A DNA stretch of 52,708 nucleotides from Candidatus Competibacteraceae bacterium (GTDB lineage: Bacteria > Pseudomonadota > Gammaproteobacteria > Competibacterales > Competibacteraceae), in the NCBI GenBank assembly GCA_003989065.1, contig RXIW01000018.1, forward strand, positions 1-52,708. The letters are read 5' to 3'. Each line of letters starts with the position of its first letter. Position 1 is the first letter of the stretch. A model generated the notes under the pieces. That model saw only the letters and a program-made list of their open reading frames with translations, searched no databases and had not been told where the DNA came from. Shown here one piece after another: positions 35,727 through 44,064 of the stretch. A program made the position numbers and the translations under genes.

Positions 35727-38378
35727 TCAGTATTGCGCCTGACGGGGCGGCGGCGCGGCATAGCCGCCCTCATCGTCGTCGGGCGCAGACCGCTGGTAGC
35801 GGGAAGGCGTTTCGGCGCTGTGCGGGGTCGTCCAGCGATCGCGCCGTTCGACCCGGCCCCCCTGGTTGCAGCCGTTGGCGGCGGAGCAGGTTCCGGTCCA
35901 GGTGCCGATGGTGCGGTCGGCGCTGTCGAGGCCGCGTTGGATTTGCTTGCCGGTGTCGCTGAACCAGTTGCCTACGGCTTCGGCCTGATGACGGATGTCG
36001 GTGGCGGCGCGCCCCGCGTCTTCCTTGAACTGGCTGACCGGATCGGTGGCGCGGGCTGGCGGCGCAGCTGGCGGTTCCGGGTTGCGGCGGCGCGAAGCCG
36101 GTCTGGCTGACGCGGTCGGCGGTGGGGCGGAGACTGTGACGGGCGCGGGCTCGGAGCGGCTGACCAGATTGATGGGTGGCGCGGATGGTTTGGATGGCGC
36201 GGCGGGCGTGGACTGCGATCGCGCCGTCAGTTCGATCGGTGGCAGGTCGGACGGTGCGGATTGCGGACGCGTCCGGGCGGCCGGCCGGGCGTGGGTGACC
36301 TCGGGCGGTGTGGAGGTGGAGGTCCGGGGCGCAGGCGCAGCGGGACGCGTCGCCGTGCGAGGCTGGGGCGCTGGTCGTTCGCGGGCCGCAGCGGCCTTGG
36401 CGGTCGTTGAGTGGGATGGTTCGGGTGCGGCGGGCGGCGGGGTCGGTTTCGCTACCATCGGCGCGACGGGTGGCGTGGGTGCTGGGCGCGGAGCAGTTGC
36501 CGGTTCGGTCGCCGGGGGCGGTGCGGCCTTGGCTGTGTTCTGGCTCTGGGCCGCTTTCCGGGGGGGCGCAGAGCGGACTGGAGCCGGGGCGCGCTCCGGT
36601 GGTTTGGCGACGACCGCAGGCGCATCGGATTCGTCTTCGTCTTCACCCTGGTCCGGGGCGGGCGTTTCGACCACGGGCGGCGGTGTTACCTTGACCGTTC
36701 TCCGGTTGGGCGCTTTCCTGACGGGCGCGGGCGGCGTTTCGACCACGGCGGGTGCGGTGCGGGCGGGCGGTTTGGCGGCGACCGTGGGTGTATCGGCTCC
36801 ATCGTCGTCGCCCGGCGCTGGGGTAGCCCGGTTGGGCGCTTTCCTGACGGGCGCGGGCGGCGTTTCGACCACGGCGGGTGCGGTGCGGGTGGGCGGTTTG
36901 GCGACGACCGTGGGTGTATCGGCGCCATCGTCGTCGCCCGGCGCCGGGGTATCGGCGACCGATGCGGGCGCAGGCGGTGTCTCGACCGCAGCCGGGGCGA
37001 TCGCCGCGTTTGTGGCAGCGGAGGCGGGGTCCTGCGCCGCCGGCTCCGGGGCAACCGGCGTCGGCTGGGTAGCCACCGTCGGCGCGGCGGGCGGTTCCGG
37101 AGCCGGGGTCGGGGTGACGGGTGCAGCGATCGGGGCTGACGGCGCGATGACGGCCTGCAGCGAATCGGCCTGATCCTGACGAGGCACGCTGGGTTGCTGG
37201 ATGATGGCCCAGGCCATGGCCCCCGCCAGACCCAGCACGCTGATCAGTCCGGCGGTGCGGCGGCGCGACCAGGTTCCCCGCGCGGTCGGATCGGCGCGGT
37301 GCGCATGGTGATGGCGCGGCGAGATCGGCGGTGGCGGCAGTCCGCTGTCGGCCAGGGTAGCCGGCAGCGGTGGAGTCGGCGCGACCACTGGCAGAATCGG
37401 CTGCCCGGCCCGCGCGGCGTCCAGCACTTTGCGAATGGCCGCGCTGTCATGGGGACGCTTGGCCGGATCGCGAGCCAACAGGCCGTCGATCAAATGGGTC
37501 AGTTGAGCCGCCGTGCCGCCGTCGGGGGTGATCGACAGGGGGACCGTCCAGAATTCGATGGCCTGGCGTAATAGAACCCGCTCCTCGTCGTCCAGGCCGC
37601 CGAGTTGTTCGCGGTGCTGGCTGGCCCCTTCCTGGCCGTGTCGGGTCAGCAGCTGACTGAGCCGACGCTGGGCGGCCGTGGTCGGCCGTCCGGTGATCAG
37701 CGTGAACAGCAGCAGGCCCAGCGCGTAGTAATCGGCGTGGTAGTCGACCCGATACTCATAGCCCTCCGCGCCCAAGTGGACCGGCAGGATCTGTTCCGGG
37801 GCCATGGTGGCCGGGGTGCCGATGAACGAACGGGTGTTGTCACCGTCTTCACGCTTGATCGAGCCGAAGTCGGCCAACTTGAGCAGCGCACCGTCCTCGT
37901 CGACCAGCAGATTGCTGAACTTGAGGTCGCGATAGACGAAGCCATTTTGATGGATGACGTCCAGACCGCTCAGGATCTGTTCGGCCCAGTCGAGGATCCA
38001 GGCCAGATCGGGCAGCGGTGCGCCGTCCCGCCGCCGTTGCGTCAGCCACTGGTCGAGGTTGCCGCTCATGCGTTCCAGGACCAGCACCGGTTGGTTGTTT
38101 ACCGTGCCGGCCTGGATCAGCTTGACGATGTGGCGGGACTGGTCGGCTTTCAGATCCTGCAGGAATACGACTTCCCGTTCCAGATGCGCGCGCCAATGGC
38201 CATGCAGGCTGGGATCGGCCTGCAACATGGCGTCGGTATTGATGAATTTCAGCGCGACCGCCAGGCCGCCAGCGCTGGTGGCGGCCCAAACCTGGCCATA
38301 ATTACCCGCTCCGGTCGACAGTATGCCTTCGAGCCAGTAGTCCTGACCGTCGATGACGATCCGTTCGCCGATCTGCAT
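35727..38378 (-). CDS. Membrane-anchored Hanks-type serine/threonine protein kinase
   Basis: 883 residues. The kinase domain (about 15-310) is complete: glycine loop GAGNYGQVW (23-31), ATP-site Lys44, paired Glu69, catalytic loop YRDLKFSN (Asp151, Asn156), DFG (170-172), an activation segment with GTPATMAPE (187-195), and DYHADYYALGLLLF. One membrane helix lies at about 375-393 (RTAGLISVLGLAGAMAW). The periplasmic part (400-780) is an Ala/Pro-rich low-complexity tail containing tandem 42-residue repeats, and no PASTA domains are seen; the last 100 residues have a charged helix (EDAGRAATDIRHQAE) and a Cys pair (GTCSAANGC). It lies divergent to the PBP-SEDS-FHA operon, 108 bases away. The kinase would phosphorylate partners such as the FHA protein; a matching PP2C phosphatase is not in the window. 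Confidence 0.92.
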   Translation of the reverse strand: MQIGERIVIDGQDYWLEGILSTGAGNYGQVWAATSAGGLAVALKFINTDAMLQADPSLHGHWRAHLEREVVFLQDLKADQSRHIVKLIQAGTVNNQPVLVLERMSGNLDQWLTQRRRDGAPLPDLAWILDWAEQILSGLDVIHQNGFVYRDLKFSNLLVDEDGALLKLADFGSIKREDGDNTRSFIGTPATMAPEQILPVHLGAEGYEYRVDYHADYYALGLLLFTLITGRPTTAAQRRLSQLLTRHGQEGASQHREQLGGLDDEERVLLRQAIEFWTVPLSITPDGGTAAQLTHLIDGLLARDPAKRPHDSAAIRKVLDAARAGQPILPVVAPTPPLPATLADSGLPPPPISPRHHHAHRADPTARGTWSRRRTAGLISVLGLAGAMAWAIIQQPSVPRQDQADSLQAVIAPSAPIAAPVTPTPAPEPPAAPTVATQPTPVAPEPAAQDPASAATNAAIAPAAVETPPAPASVADTPAPGDDDGADTPTVVAKPPTRTAPAVVETPPAPVRKAPNRATPAPGDDDGADTPTVAAKPPARTAPAVVETPPAPVRKAPNRRTVKVTPPPVVETPAPDQGEDEDESDAPAVVAKPPERAPAPVRSAPPRKAAQSQNTAKAAPPPATEPATAPRPAPTPPVAPMVAKPTPPPAAPEPSHSTTAKAAAARERPAPQPRTATRPAAPAPRTSTSTPPEVTHARPAARTRPQSAPSDLPPIELTARSQSTPAAPSKPSAPPINLVSRSEPAPVTVSAPPPTASARPASRRRNPEPPAAPPARATDPVSQFKEDAGRAATDIRHQAEAVGNWFSDTGKQIQRGLDSADRTIGTWTGTCSAANGCNQGGRVERRDRWTTPHSAETPSRYQRSAPDDDEGGYAAPPPRQAQY
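36705..36956 (-). repeat. In-frame 126-base tandem repeat in the kinase tail
   Basis: Two nearly identical 126-base units (36705-36830 and 36831-36956) encode two 42-residue copies, residues about 475-558, containing PAPGDDDGADTPTV, AAKPPARTAPAVVE and TPPAPVRKAPNR. A degenerate third copy follows toward the C-terminus (APDQGEDEDESDAPAVVAKPP) and a fourth partial copy precedes (PAPGDDDGADTPTVV). The near identity of the two main copies implies recent duplication. Confidence 0.85.
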
Positions 38379-38425
38379 GGGGCGTTCTCCAAGACGGGCC
38401 GTTATTCGGCCGGCACTCAGGATTC

Positions 38426-38454
38426 AGTAAACTAACCGGCAACTGCTAGGTCAA
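38426..38454 (-). promoter_or_regulatory. Candidate promoter of the kinase gene
   Basis: On the minus strand TTGACC (38454-38449) and TTTACT (38431-38426) are separated by 17 bases; the -10 box ends about 48 bases upstream of the kinase start. The binding site GGAG follows about 10 bases before its ATG. No comparably good promoter is visible for the plus-strand operon in the same 108-base gap, which implies the two units may share control. Confidence 0.45.
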
Positions 38455-38486
38455 GCGTTTCCGTATTTTGTCACTATTTATTGCGC

Positions 38487-41400
38487 ATGGAACCCATATC
38501 GAAGCTGAATCAGCGCCCTGCGCCGCGTCGAATCCGCCGCTCATGGCTGTTGCTGCTGTGCGTCGCCCTGAGCGTGGCCTTGCTATATCGACAGCTGGCG
38601 ACCCTGTACGCTCGCCCCACCCCAACCGCTGCGCCGATGCGTGCCCGATTACCGGTGGATGGACCGAACGAAGCGGTGATTATTCCCGTTGGACCGGGAT
38701 TCCAGCGGATCGCGTTGCGACATGGGCTGCTGCTGGCCAGCGGACCCGACCAGCGGCTCATCGGCCAGCAGTCGCTGTCGCTGTGCGAACAGCAGCGCGA
38801 TCCGGCCGCCGCGACGCTGTTGCCGCTGTATGTCGGCTGGGACTGGGCGCAGCTGCGGGAAGCCGCCATGGCCAATTTGACCGCGCAACCGCCGCGTCCT
38901 GCCCATTATGGGTTGAAAAATCCTCTGCTGGACGACGGCCCGGACGGCATCGACATACCTGCGTTCCAGATGACCGCCGCGACCGACGAGACGGCGCTGC
39001 GGCCCTATGGCGACGCGGAAGCGCTGCGCCTGACCTTGCGTGATCGGCGACCGGCGTTGTGGCTGGCCGACACCGGCGAAACCACCGCTGGCCCGACGCT
39101 GGCGTTCCGTGACGATGCCTGGCTACTGTGGAACGGCGGCGGGCAGGCAGTCGGCGACCGGAGCGATTACGCCGTGCGCGTGCAACGGTTGCCGGATCGC
39201 GATTGCCGGTTCGGACGGTTGCAGATCAGCGTGTATGGCCCGCCCGAACCGGGAGCGGTCGGAGCCGACGGCGGGTTGCGCCGGGTGCTGTGGTATGCCG
39301 GAGGAGCCATGATGCGGGAGTTTCGGCTGGCCCCCGGTCACTATGCCGCGCCGGTCACGCCGCCGCCTCGCCGCGAAGACGCCGTACTGTTCGAGCGCGC
39401 ACTGGCCGCTGGGTTGTTGCGACTGGGCGAGGACGGCCGGATCGCCATCGCACCGGCTGACTTGCCGCTGATGCGGATCCAAGCGCGCGATCATCCCGAA
39501 GGGTTGGCCCCGCACGAGACCGGCCTGGACTGGTTGAACGGTCCCTGGGACGAGGCGATCCGCCAGACCCATCGGGCCTTGCATTTCAGCGCCGCCGGCC
39601 GCTATGTACGTCAGCAGGTCGAAGCGTTCAACGCCCGGCAACTGTGGGCGGCGGTGCGCTGGAAGGCGGCCGATGCCGACCAGAGCGGCGAATGGCGGGC
39701 CGACTGGGCTGGCGCACCGCTGGCGTTGACCGCCAACATGCCGTTGCTGGCCGGCAAGCTGTTTCCCGAACTGCCACAGGGTTGGCAGCCGTGGCGACGG
39801 GTGGCGCGTTGGCCGTTGCTGGAAGAGCGGACGCCGGTGCATTTCCACTTGACGCTGACCCAGCCGGCGCAGCGCGGCCAGCGGCTGGAAGTGCTGGTGG
39901 CGGGCGGCGCGCCGACCGTGAGTGGGGCGACGGTGGTGGCCAGTCAGCCGCGTTGTCTGGATGCCACTCCCTGCAGTGCGCGGGCGGCGGTGGCCTATTG
40001 GCTGCGGCTGGAATGGCGGGCCGGCGCGACCGCTCTGGATCTGCGCTTCATGCCGTTGCCGGCCAGCGCCTTTCCCGACGGCTATCGTTACGAGTTCAGC
40101 TATCTTCGGCTGGAAGACGGCCAGCTGGCGTGGCGCGATCCGCCCGCGGGCGGCGCTGGCGATCCGGCCCGCCCCGCGCCGGCCGAGGTGATGGTGCGCG
40201 ATCGGGCCGGCGCGATGCTGCTGGAGCATGGCCAGCCGACCGTTGCGGCATGGGCGCTGGGTCTGGCCGCGCTGGTGGGGTTGGACCCGGCCCAGAGCGG
40301 AGACGTGGCCAGCGTCCTGGCGCGGTTGAGTCTGCATGGCGCGTCGATCGTGGATGCCCGTCTCAGCGTGGATCCGCGCTTGCAGGCGGCGGCGCGGCGG
40401 GCCTTGCTGGCGCGCTTGCCGCAAGTCGCCGCTGCCTTTGGCGAGCGTGATCCCTGGCGGGAGGTCCGGATCGCCAGCCTGGTGGTTATGGACGCCGATC
40501 AGGGCGATATCCTGGCGGTGGTCAACAGTCCCGAACCGCCTCCGGGCGCGGTCTGGAGCGATCTGTACAGCTTCGCCGCCGGGCAGCCGCGCCGCAGCCC
40601 GTTGCGGATCTGGGCCTGGCAACACGACGGCGGCACTTGGCAGGCGGCCGGTTCGACCTTCAAGCTGGTGGATGCCCTGCTGCTGGAGCGGGAGGCTCGG
40701 CATCGACCGGAACTGGCGGCAGCGCTGGCGGGCCTGAGTGCGGATGAAATGGCGCAATGGCCGCTGGCGCAGTCCTACGATTTCGGCGCGGACGCCGCCT
40801 GTTATCCGGCTCACGCCAGCGGTTGTGCCGCTTGGGCGCGGCAGCCGGGCCAGCGCTACGATCGGCCGGAAAGCGCCGTGGTGCATAATTTCCGCGGTGC
40901 GGCGGGCGCGGAAACGCCGCTGGAGCGGATGAGCCGGGCTCGGGATGAACGCTACGGTCTGGCGCAAGCCTTGCGCGATTCGCTCAACACCTGGTTCGCC
41001 TGGCTGGTCGAGACCACCGACGCCACGCTGCTGGACGATCCGACCGCGGCGGGCTTGGCCACCGTGCGGGCCTTGACGCCCAACGCCCTGCGCGGCGTGC
41101 GGCCCCTGCTCGATCTGGCGGCCGAACTGGGGTTCGGCGCCAGCGAAAATCTGGACGGTGGCCTGCTGCCGGCAGGCTTGATCGAGTCCGGCGATGTGTT
41201 GCAGACCACGGCATCGAATCTGGACCCGATCACCAGCCGGGCGCAAGTGCGGTTGGCGGCGCTGGGATTTCGGATGCAAGCGACCCCCTTGCAACTGGCC
41301 GAGATCGCGGCGGCGATCGCCAGCGGCCGGCGGGTGACCCCGCGCCTGCTGCTGGAAGTGAACGGCCGGTCGGCCCCGGCGGCGAACGGAACGGCGTTGG

Positions 41401-41723
41401 GGATCGCCACCGAGCGGATCAAGGACGGGATGGCGCGGGTGGCGCTCGACGGTACCGCACAGGCGGCCTTCGCCGGAGCGCGCTTCGACGCCATCCGGCC
41501 GCTTCTGCGCGTGAAGACCGGCACTGCCGACTTGGATGAGGCGGGGACGGTGCACAACGCGTGGTTGACGGGTTGGCTGGAGCCAGGGGCGTTGCCGAGT
41601 GAGTCGCGCCGTCTGGCCTTCGCCTGTCTGATCAGTCATGCCGCCGGTACTGGAGGCGAGGAGTGCGGTGCGGTGGTCGCGGCCTGGTTGGCGTCGCTGG
41701 CGGAGAGCGGACCCGATGGCTGA
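38487..41723 (+). CDS. Giant penicillin-binding protein transpeptidase
   Basis: 1078 residues, nearly twice a normal class B PBP. One membrane helix at about 19-35 anchors it. The C-terminal 450 residues are a penicillin-binding transpeptidase domain with all three active-site motifs: SxxK at Ser723 (AAGSTFK, Lys726), SxN at Ser832 (SLN), and KTG at Lys1010 (VKTGTAD). It should crosslink peptidoglycan in the periplasm. The remaining N-terminal 600 residues are beta-rich, unrecognised, and replace the usual dimerisation domain; no transglycosylase domain is seen, so the polymerase is presumably the SEDS protein encoded next. ATG 38487 is chosen over TTG 38481; the binding site is weak. The stop overlaps the SEDS start by 8 bases. 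Confidence 0.9.
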   Translation: MEPISKLNQRPAPRRIRRSWLLLLCVALSVALLYRQLATLYARPTPTAAPMRARLPVDGPNEAVIIPVGPGFQRIALRHGLLLASGPDQRLIGQQSLSLCEQQRDPAAATLLPLYVGWDWAQLREAAMANLTAQPPRPAHYGLKNPLLDDGPDGIDIPAFQMTAATDETALRPYGDAEALRLTLRDRRPALWLADTGETTAGPTLAFRDDAWLLWNGGGQAVGDRSDYAVRVQRLPDRDCRFGRLQISVYGPPEPGAVGADGGLRRVLWYAGGAMMREFRLAPGHYAAPVTPPPRREDAVLFERALAAGLLRLGEDGRIAIAPADLPLMRIQARDHPEGLAPHETGLDWLNGPWDEAIRQTHRALHFSAAGRYVRQQVEAFNARQLWAAVRWKAADADQSGEWRADWAGAPLALTANMPLLAGKLFPELPQGWQPWRRVARWPLLEERTPVHFHLTLTQPAQRGQRLEVLVAGGAPTVSGATVVASQPRCLDATPCSARAAVAYWLRLEWRAGATALDLRFMPLPASAFPDGYRYEFSYLRLEDGQLAWRDPPAGGAGDPARPAPAEVMVRDRAGAMLLEHGQPTVAAWALGLAALVGLDPAQSGDVASVLARLSLHGASIVDARLSVDPRLQAAARRALLARLPQVAAAFGERDPWREVRIASLVVMDADQGDILAVVNSPEPPPGAVWSDLYSFAAGQPRRSPLRIWAWQHDGGTWQAAGSTFKLVDALLLEREARHRPELAAALAGLSADEMAQWPLAQSYDFGADAACYPAHASGCAAWARQPGQRYDRPESAVVHNFRGAAGAETPLERMSRARDERYGLAQALRDSLNTWFAWLVETTDATLLDDPTAAGLATVRALTPNALRGVRPLLDLAAELGFGASENLDGGLLPAGLIESGDVLQTTASNLDPITSRAQVRLAALGFRMQATPLQLAEIAAAIASGRRVTPRLLLEVNGRSAPAANGTALGIATERIKDGMARVALDGTAQAAFAGARFDAIRPLLRVKTGTADLDEAGTVHNAWLTGWLEPGALPSESRRLAFACLISHAAGTGGEECGAVVAAWLASLAESGPDG

Positions 41724-44064
41724 CGGGCGCGAGGCGCGTATCGATCGCCGCTGGCTGTGGCTGGCGTGGCTGCTGCCGGTGTTGGCCGTGGCGTGGACCG
41801 TGACCCGCGCGCCGGCCTGGCTGGAGCCGCGGCTTTTGACCGTGTCCCTGGAGCCCGGCCACAGCGTGACGCTGGGTCGCGAGGCGCTGTGGGCGCCGCA
41901 GGCCGACAGTGAGCATGTGCAGCTGTCGCGCCAGCCCGACGGCGGTTGGCGTCTGAGCAATTTGTCGACCTCCCGCCAGGTGCTGTGGCGACCGGCCAGG
42001 AGCCAGGACGATCGGTCGAGCCGCGAATGGCCGTTGGCGCCGGGAGCCCACTTCACGGTGGGAACGCAGGCGTTCACGGTGCTGGCTGCGGATATGGACC
42101 ATCTGACCCTGCAAACCGGCCAACAGCGCTGGGACTACGACGGGTTGCGCTTGCGCCGGGAGGGCCAGCCCTTGCCGGAATGCTATCCGGGCTGGCGCGT
42201 CCGCCTGCGGGAATGGCTGGGGCGAATGGGCTTGCGCAGCTGGTCCTGGCGACCCTTGCGACTGGGTGGCGGGGTGTATTGCGCCGATCGACTGGGCTTG
42301 TCGGGCGTGCCGGTGGATCGGGCGATGATCACACCGATCTCGACCGGATTTGCTCTCCGACCGGGTTGGGCCGGCCGGCCCGATGGCGCGCCGGTGACGC
42401 TGGAGCCGGATACGCCGCAGGCCGAATCGCTCTGGCAGCGCTCCATTCCCCTGGCCAGCGGCGACCGTCTGATCATCGGCCGCACCCAGTATCGCGTGGT
42501 GAGTACCGCTCCCGATCTGGAATTGGCGGTGCTGGCGCGGGTTCAGCGCTGGCCTGCCGGTTCCGAGCCACCACGAGTCTCGCCGGCGGTGGCGGTGCAA
42601 TGGGGGTCGACGGCCTGGCTCTGGCCAGCCGGTCCTTCAGGATGGGATAGACTGCTGGGCCTGGTGGCAGTCCTGGGGCTGTGTGGCTGGCTCTGGGCCG
42701 GAGGCCGCGATCGGCCGTGGCGACTGGGGCGCTGGCAGGTGGCGGCGGCGCTGGCCTTGGCCGGGGTTTGCCTGGGGGCGTATCTGGGATTGGCGACCGT
42801 GCCGCTGTTGTGGCCGTATGGCTTGGTCTGGGTGGTGCTGGGAGTCTGGCTGGCGACGGTGCACTCGCCGTGGAGCGCATGGCTGCTGGCGGTTGTGGCG
42901 TTGCTGTTGGGCAGCGGACTGACGGCCTTGTTGCAATTGGGCGTGGGTGTAGCAGAATCAGGCTGGTTGCGTTTTGGCAGCAATGGCGCGGCGCTGGCTG
43001 GCGGCTTTGGCTGGCTAAGTTGGGGCGGCTGGCAAGTCCGGCAATGGCGTCAGGCCAACGCCGGGCCGTTGGATTCCCGCTGGGCGCGCTGGTCGTTGCG
43101 TCTGCTGTTCGGAGCAGCGCTGCTGGCTTTGGCCTTGCAAGCCCTGTTCGGCGACGAGAGCGGTTGGGCGGGTATGCAGCCCTTCGAGCTGACCAAGCTG
43201 ACGCTGGTGGTGGCGGCGGCCTACGCGCTGATGTTGCGGGCGCGGTTGTGGGGGCGGGACCGCAGTTTCGGCAAACCCTCGCTGTGGCTGCGCTATCTGG
43301 GGCCGCTGGCGGCGCTGGCGGCGCTGAGCGGTTTCGCTCTGGTATTCCTGCGCGACTTCTCGCCGCTGGTGTTGCTGTTGCTGTGGAGCCTGACGCTGGC
43401 ACTGGTTTACCTGCGGCCGCATCCGCACCCGCTCTGGCGTCGGCTCGGTCAGGGGGTGATCGTGGCGTTGCTGTGGGCGCTGGCGGCCGGGGTGGCCTGG
43501 CTACACGATCGGCCGGAGGATTTTCCCTTGAATTTCCAGGCCGACCGTATCCGGGTCTGGGTCGCGCCGGAGCAATATCCGCATGCCGGCTATCAGCTGC
43601 GGCGGGCACTGGAAGCGATTCGGGCCGGCGGCTGGCGCGGAACGGTGTGGAGCGAAGGGAGCAACGGCCGGGTCATGACCGTCCCAGCGCTGGAGAACGA
43701 TTTCATGCCGACGTTTTTTCTGAACCGTTACGGCGGCGTGGCCGGCCTGGGGTTGGTCGGGTTGCAGACGGCGTTGGTGGCCATGCTGCTGATCATCGCC
43801 GGTCGCGCCCGCGATCGCACGGGATGCGGCGATTACCGTCGGACGGCGTGGAACTGGTTCGGCTATTTCGGCGTGTCTGGTGGCGCGGCCTTGTTAGGCG
43901 CACACTTTCTAGTTTCATGGGGTACCAACCTGGGGTTCCTCCCGGTGATGGGCCAGCCGATGCCTCTGCTGTCGGCGGCGGGCAGTCACCTGGCATTGTT
44001 CGTGCTGCCGATCGTAGCCTTGGCCGTCGTGATCGAGGAAGGACATTATGACGACACAACCTGA
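41716..44064 (+). CDS. SEDS (FtsW/RodA) glycosyltransferase with large N-terminal domain
   Basis: 782 residues, about twice FtsW or RodA. One membrane helix at 12-30, then about 270 residues of probable periplasmic sequence, then about ten membrane helices from residue 310. SEDS hallmarks are in place: QPFELTKL (compare QPSEFAKL), PALENDF with Asp662 where the proposed catalytic Asp of the PE.HTDF loop lies, RYGGVAGLGLVGL, and NLGFLPVMGQPMPLLSAAGSHL near the C-terminus. It would polymerise lipid II in partnership with the PBP. The N-terminal region includes VTLGREALW...EHVQLS...WRLSNLS, which superficially follows the FHA pattern, although it would be outside the cytoplasm. ATG 41716 has GGAGAGCGG upstream. 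It overlaps the PBP gene by 8 bases and the FHA gene by 17. Confidence 0.9.
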   Translation: MADGREARIDRRWLWLAWLLPVLAVAWTVTRAPAWLEPRLLTVSLEPGHSVTLGREALWAPQADSEHVQLSRQPDGGWRLSNLSTSRQVLWRPARSQDDRSSREWPLAPGAHFTVGTQAFTVLAADMDHLTLQTGQQRWDYDGLRLRREGQPLPECYPGWRVRLREWLGRMGLRSWSWRPLRLGGGVYCADRLGLSGVPVDRAMITPISTGFALRPGWAGRPDGAPVTLEPDTPQAESLWQRSIPLASGDRLIIGRTQYRVVSTAPDLELAVLARVQRWPAGSEPPRVSPAVAVQWGSTAWLWPAGPSGWDRLLGLVAVLGLCGWLWAGGRDRPWRLGRWQVAAALALAGVCLGAYLGLATVPLLWPYGLVWVVLGVWLATVHSPWSAWLLAVVALLLGSGLTALLQLGVGVAESGWLRFGSNGAALAGGFGWLSWGGWQVRQWRQANAGPLDSRWARWSLRLLFGAALLALALQALFGDESGWAGMQPFELTKLTLVVAAAYALMLRARLWGRDRSFGKPSLWLRYLGPLAALAALSGFALVFLRDFSPLVLLLLWSLTLALVYLRPHPHPLWRRLGQGVIVALLWALAAGVAWLHDRPEDFPLNFQADRIRVWVAPEQYPHAGYQLRRALEAIRAGGWRGTVWSEGSNGRVMTVPALENDFMPTFFLNRYGGVAGLGLVGLQTALVAMLLIIAGRARDRTGCGDYRRTAWNWFGYFGVSGGAALLGAHFLVSWGTNLGFLPVMGQPMPLLSAAGSHLALFVLPIVALAVVIEEGHYDDTT

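Noticed and set aside
36000..37173. Gly-rich plus-strand frame (392 codons) resembling a PE_PGRS-like protein
   Set aside because: It is the antisense of the Pro/Ala-rich kinase tail; Gly/Ala/Val richness follows from complementing proline codons.
39123..42077. A 984-codon minus-strand open frame opposite the PBP gene
   Set aside because: Antisense of a gene with all three transpeptidase motifs; Arg/Gln/Gly-rich shadow translation.
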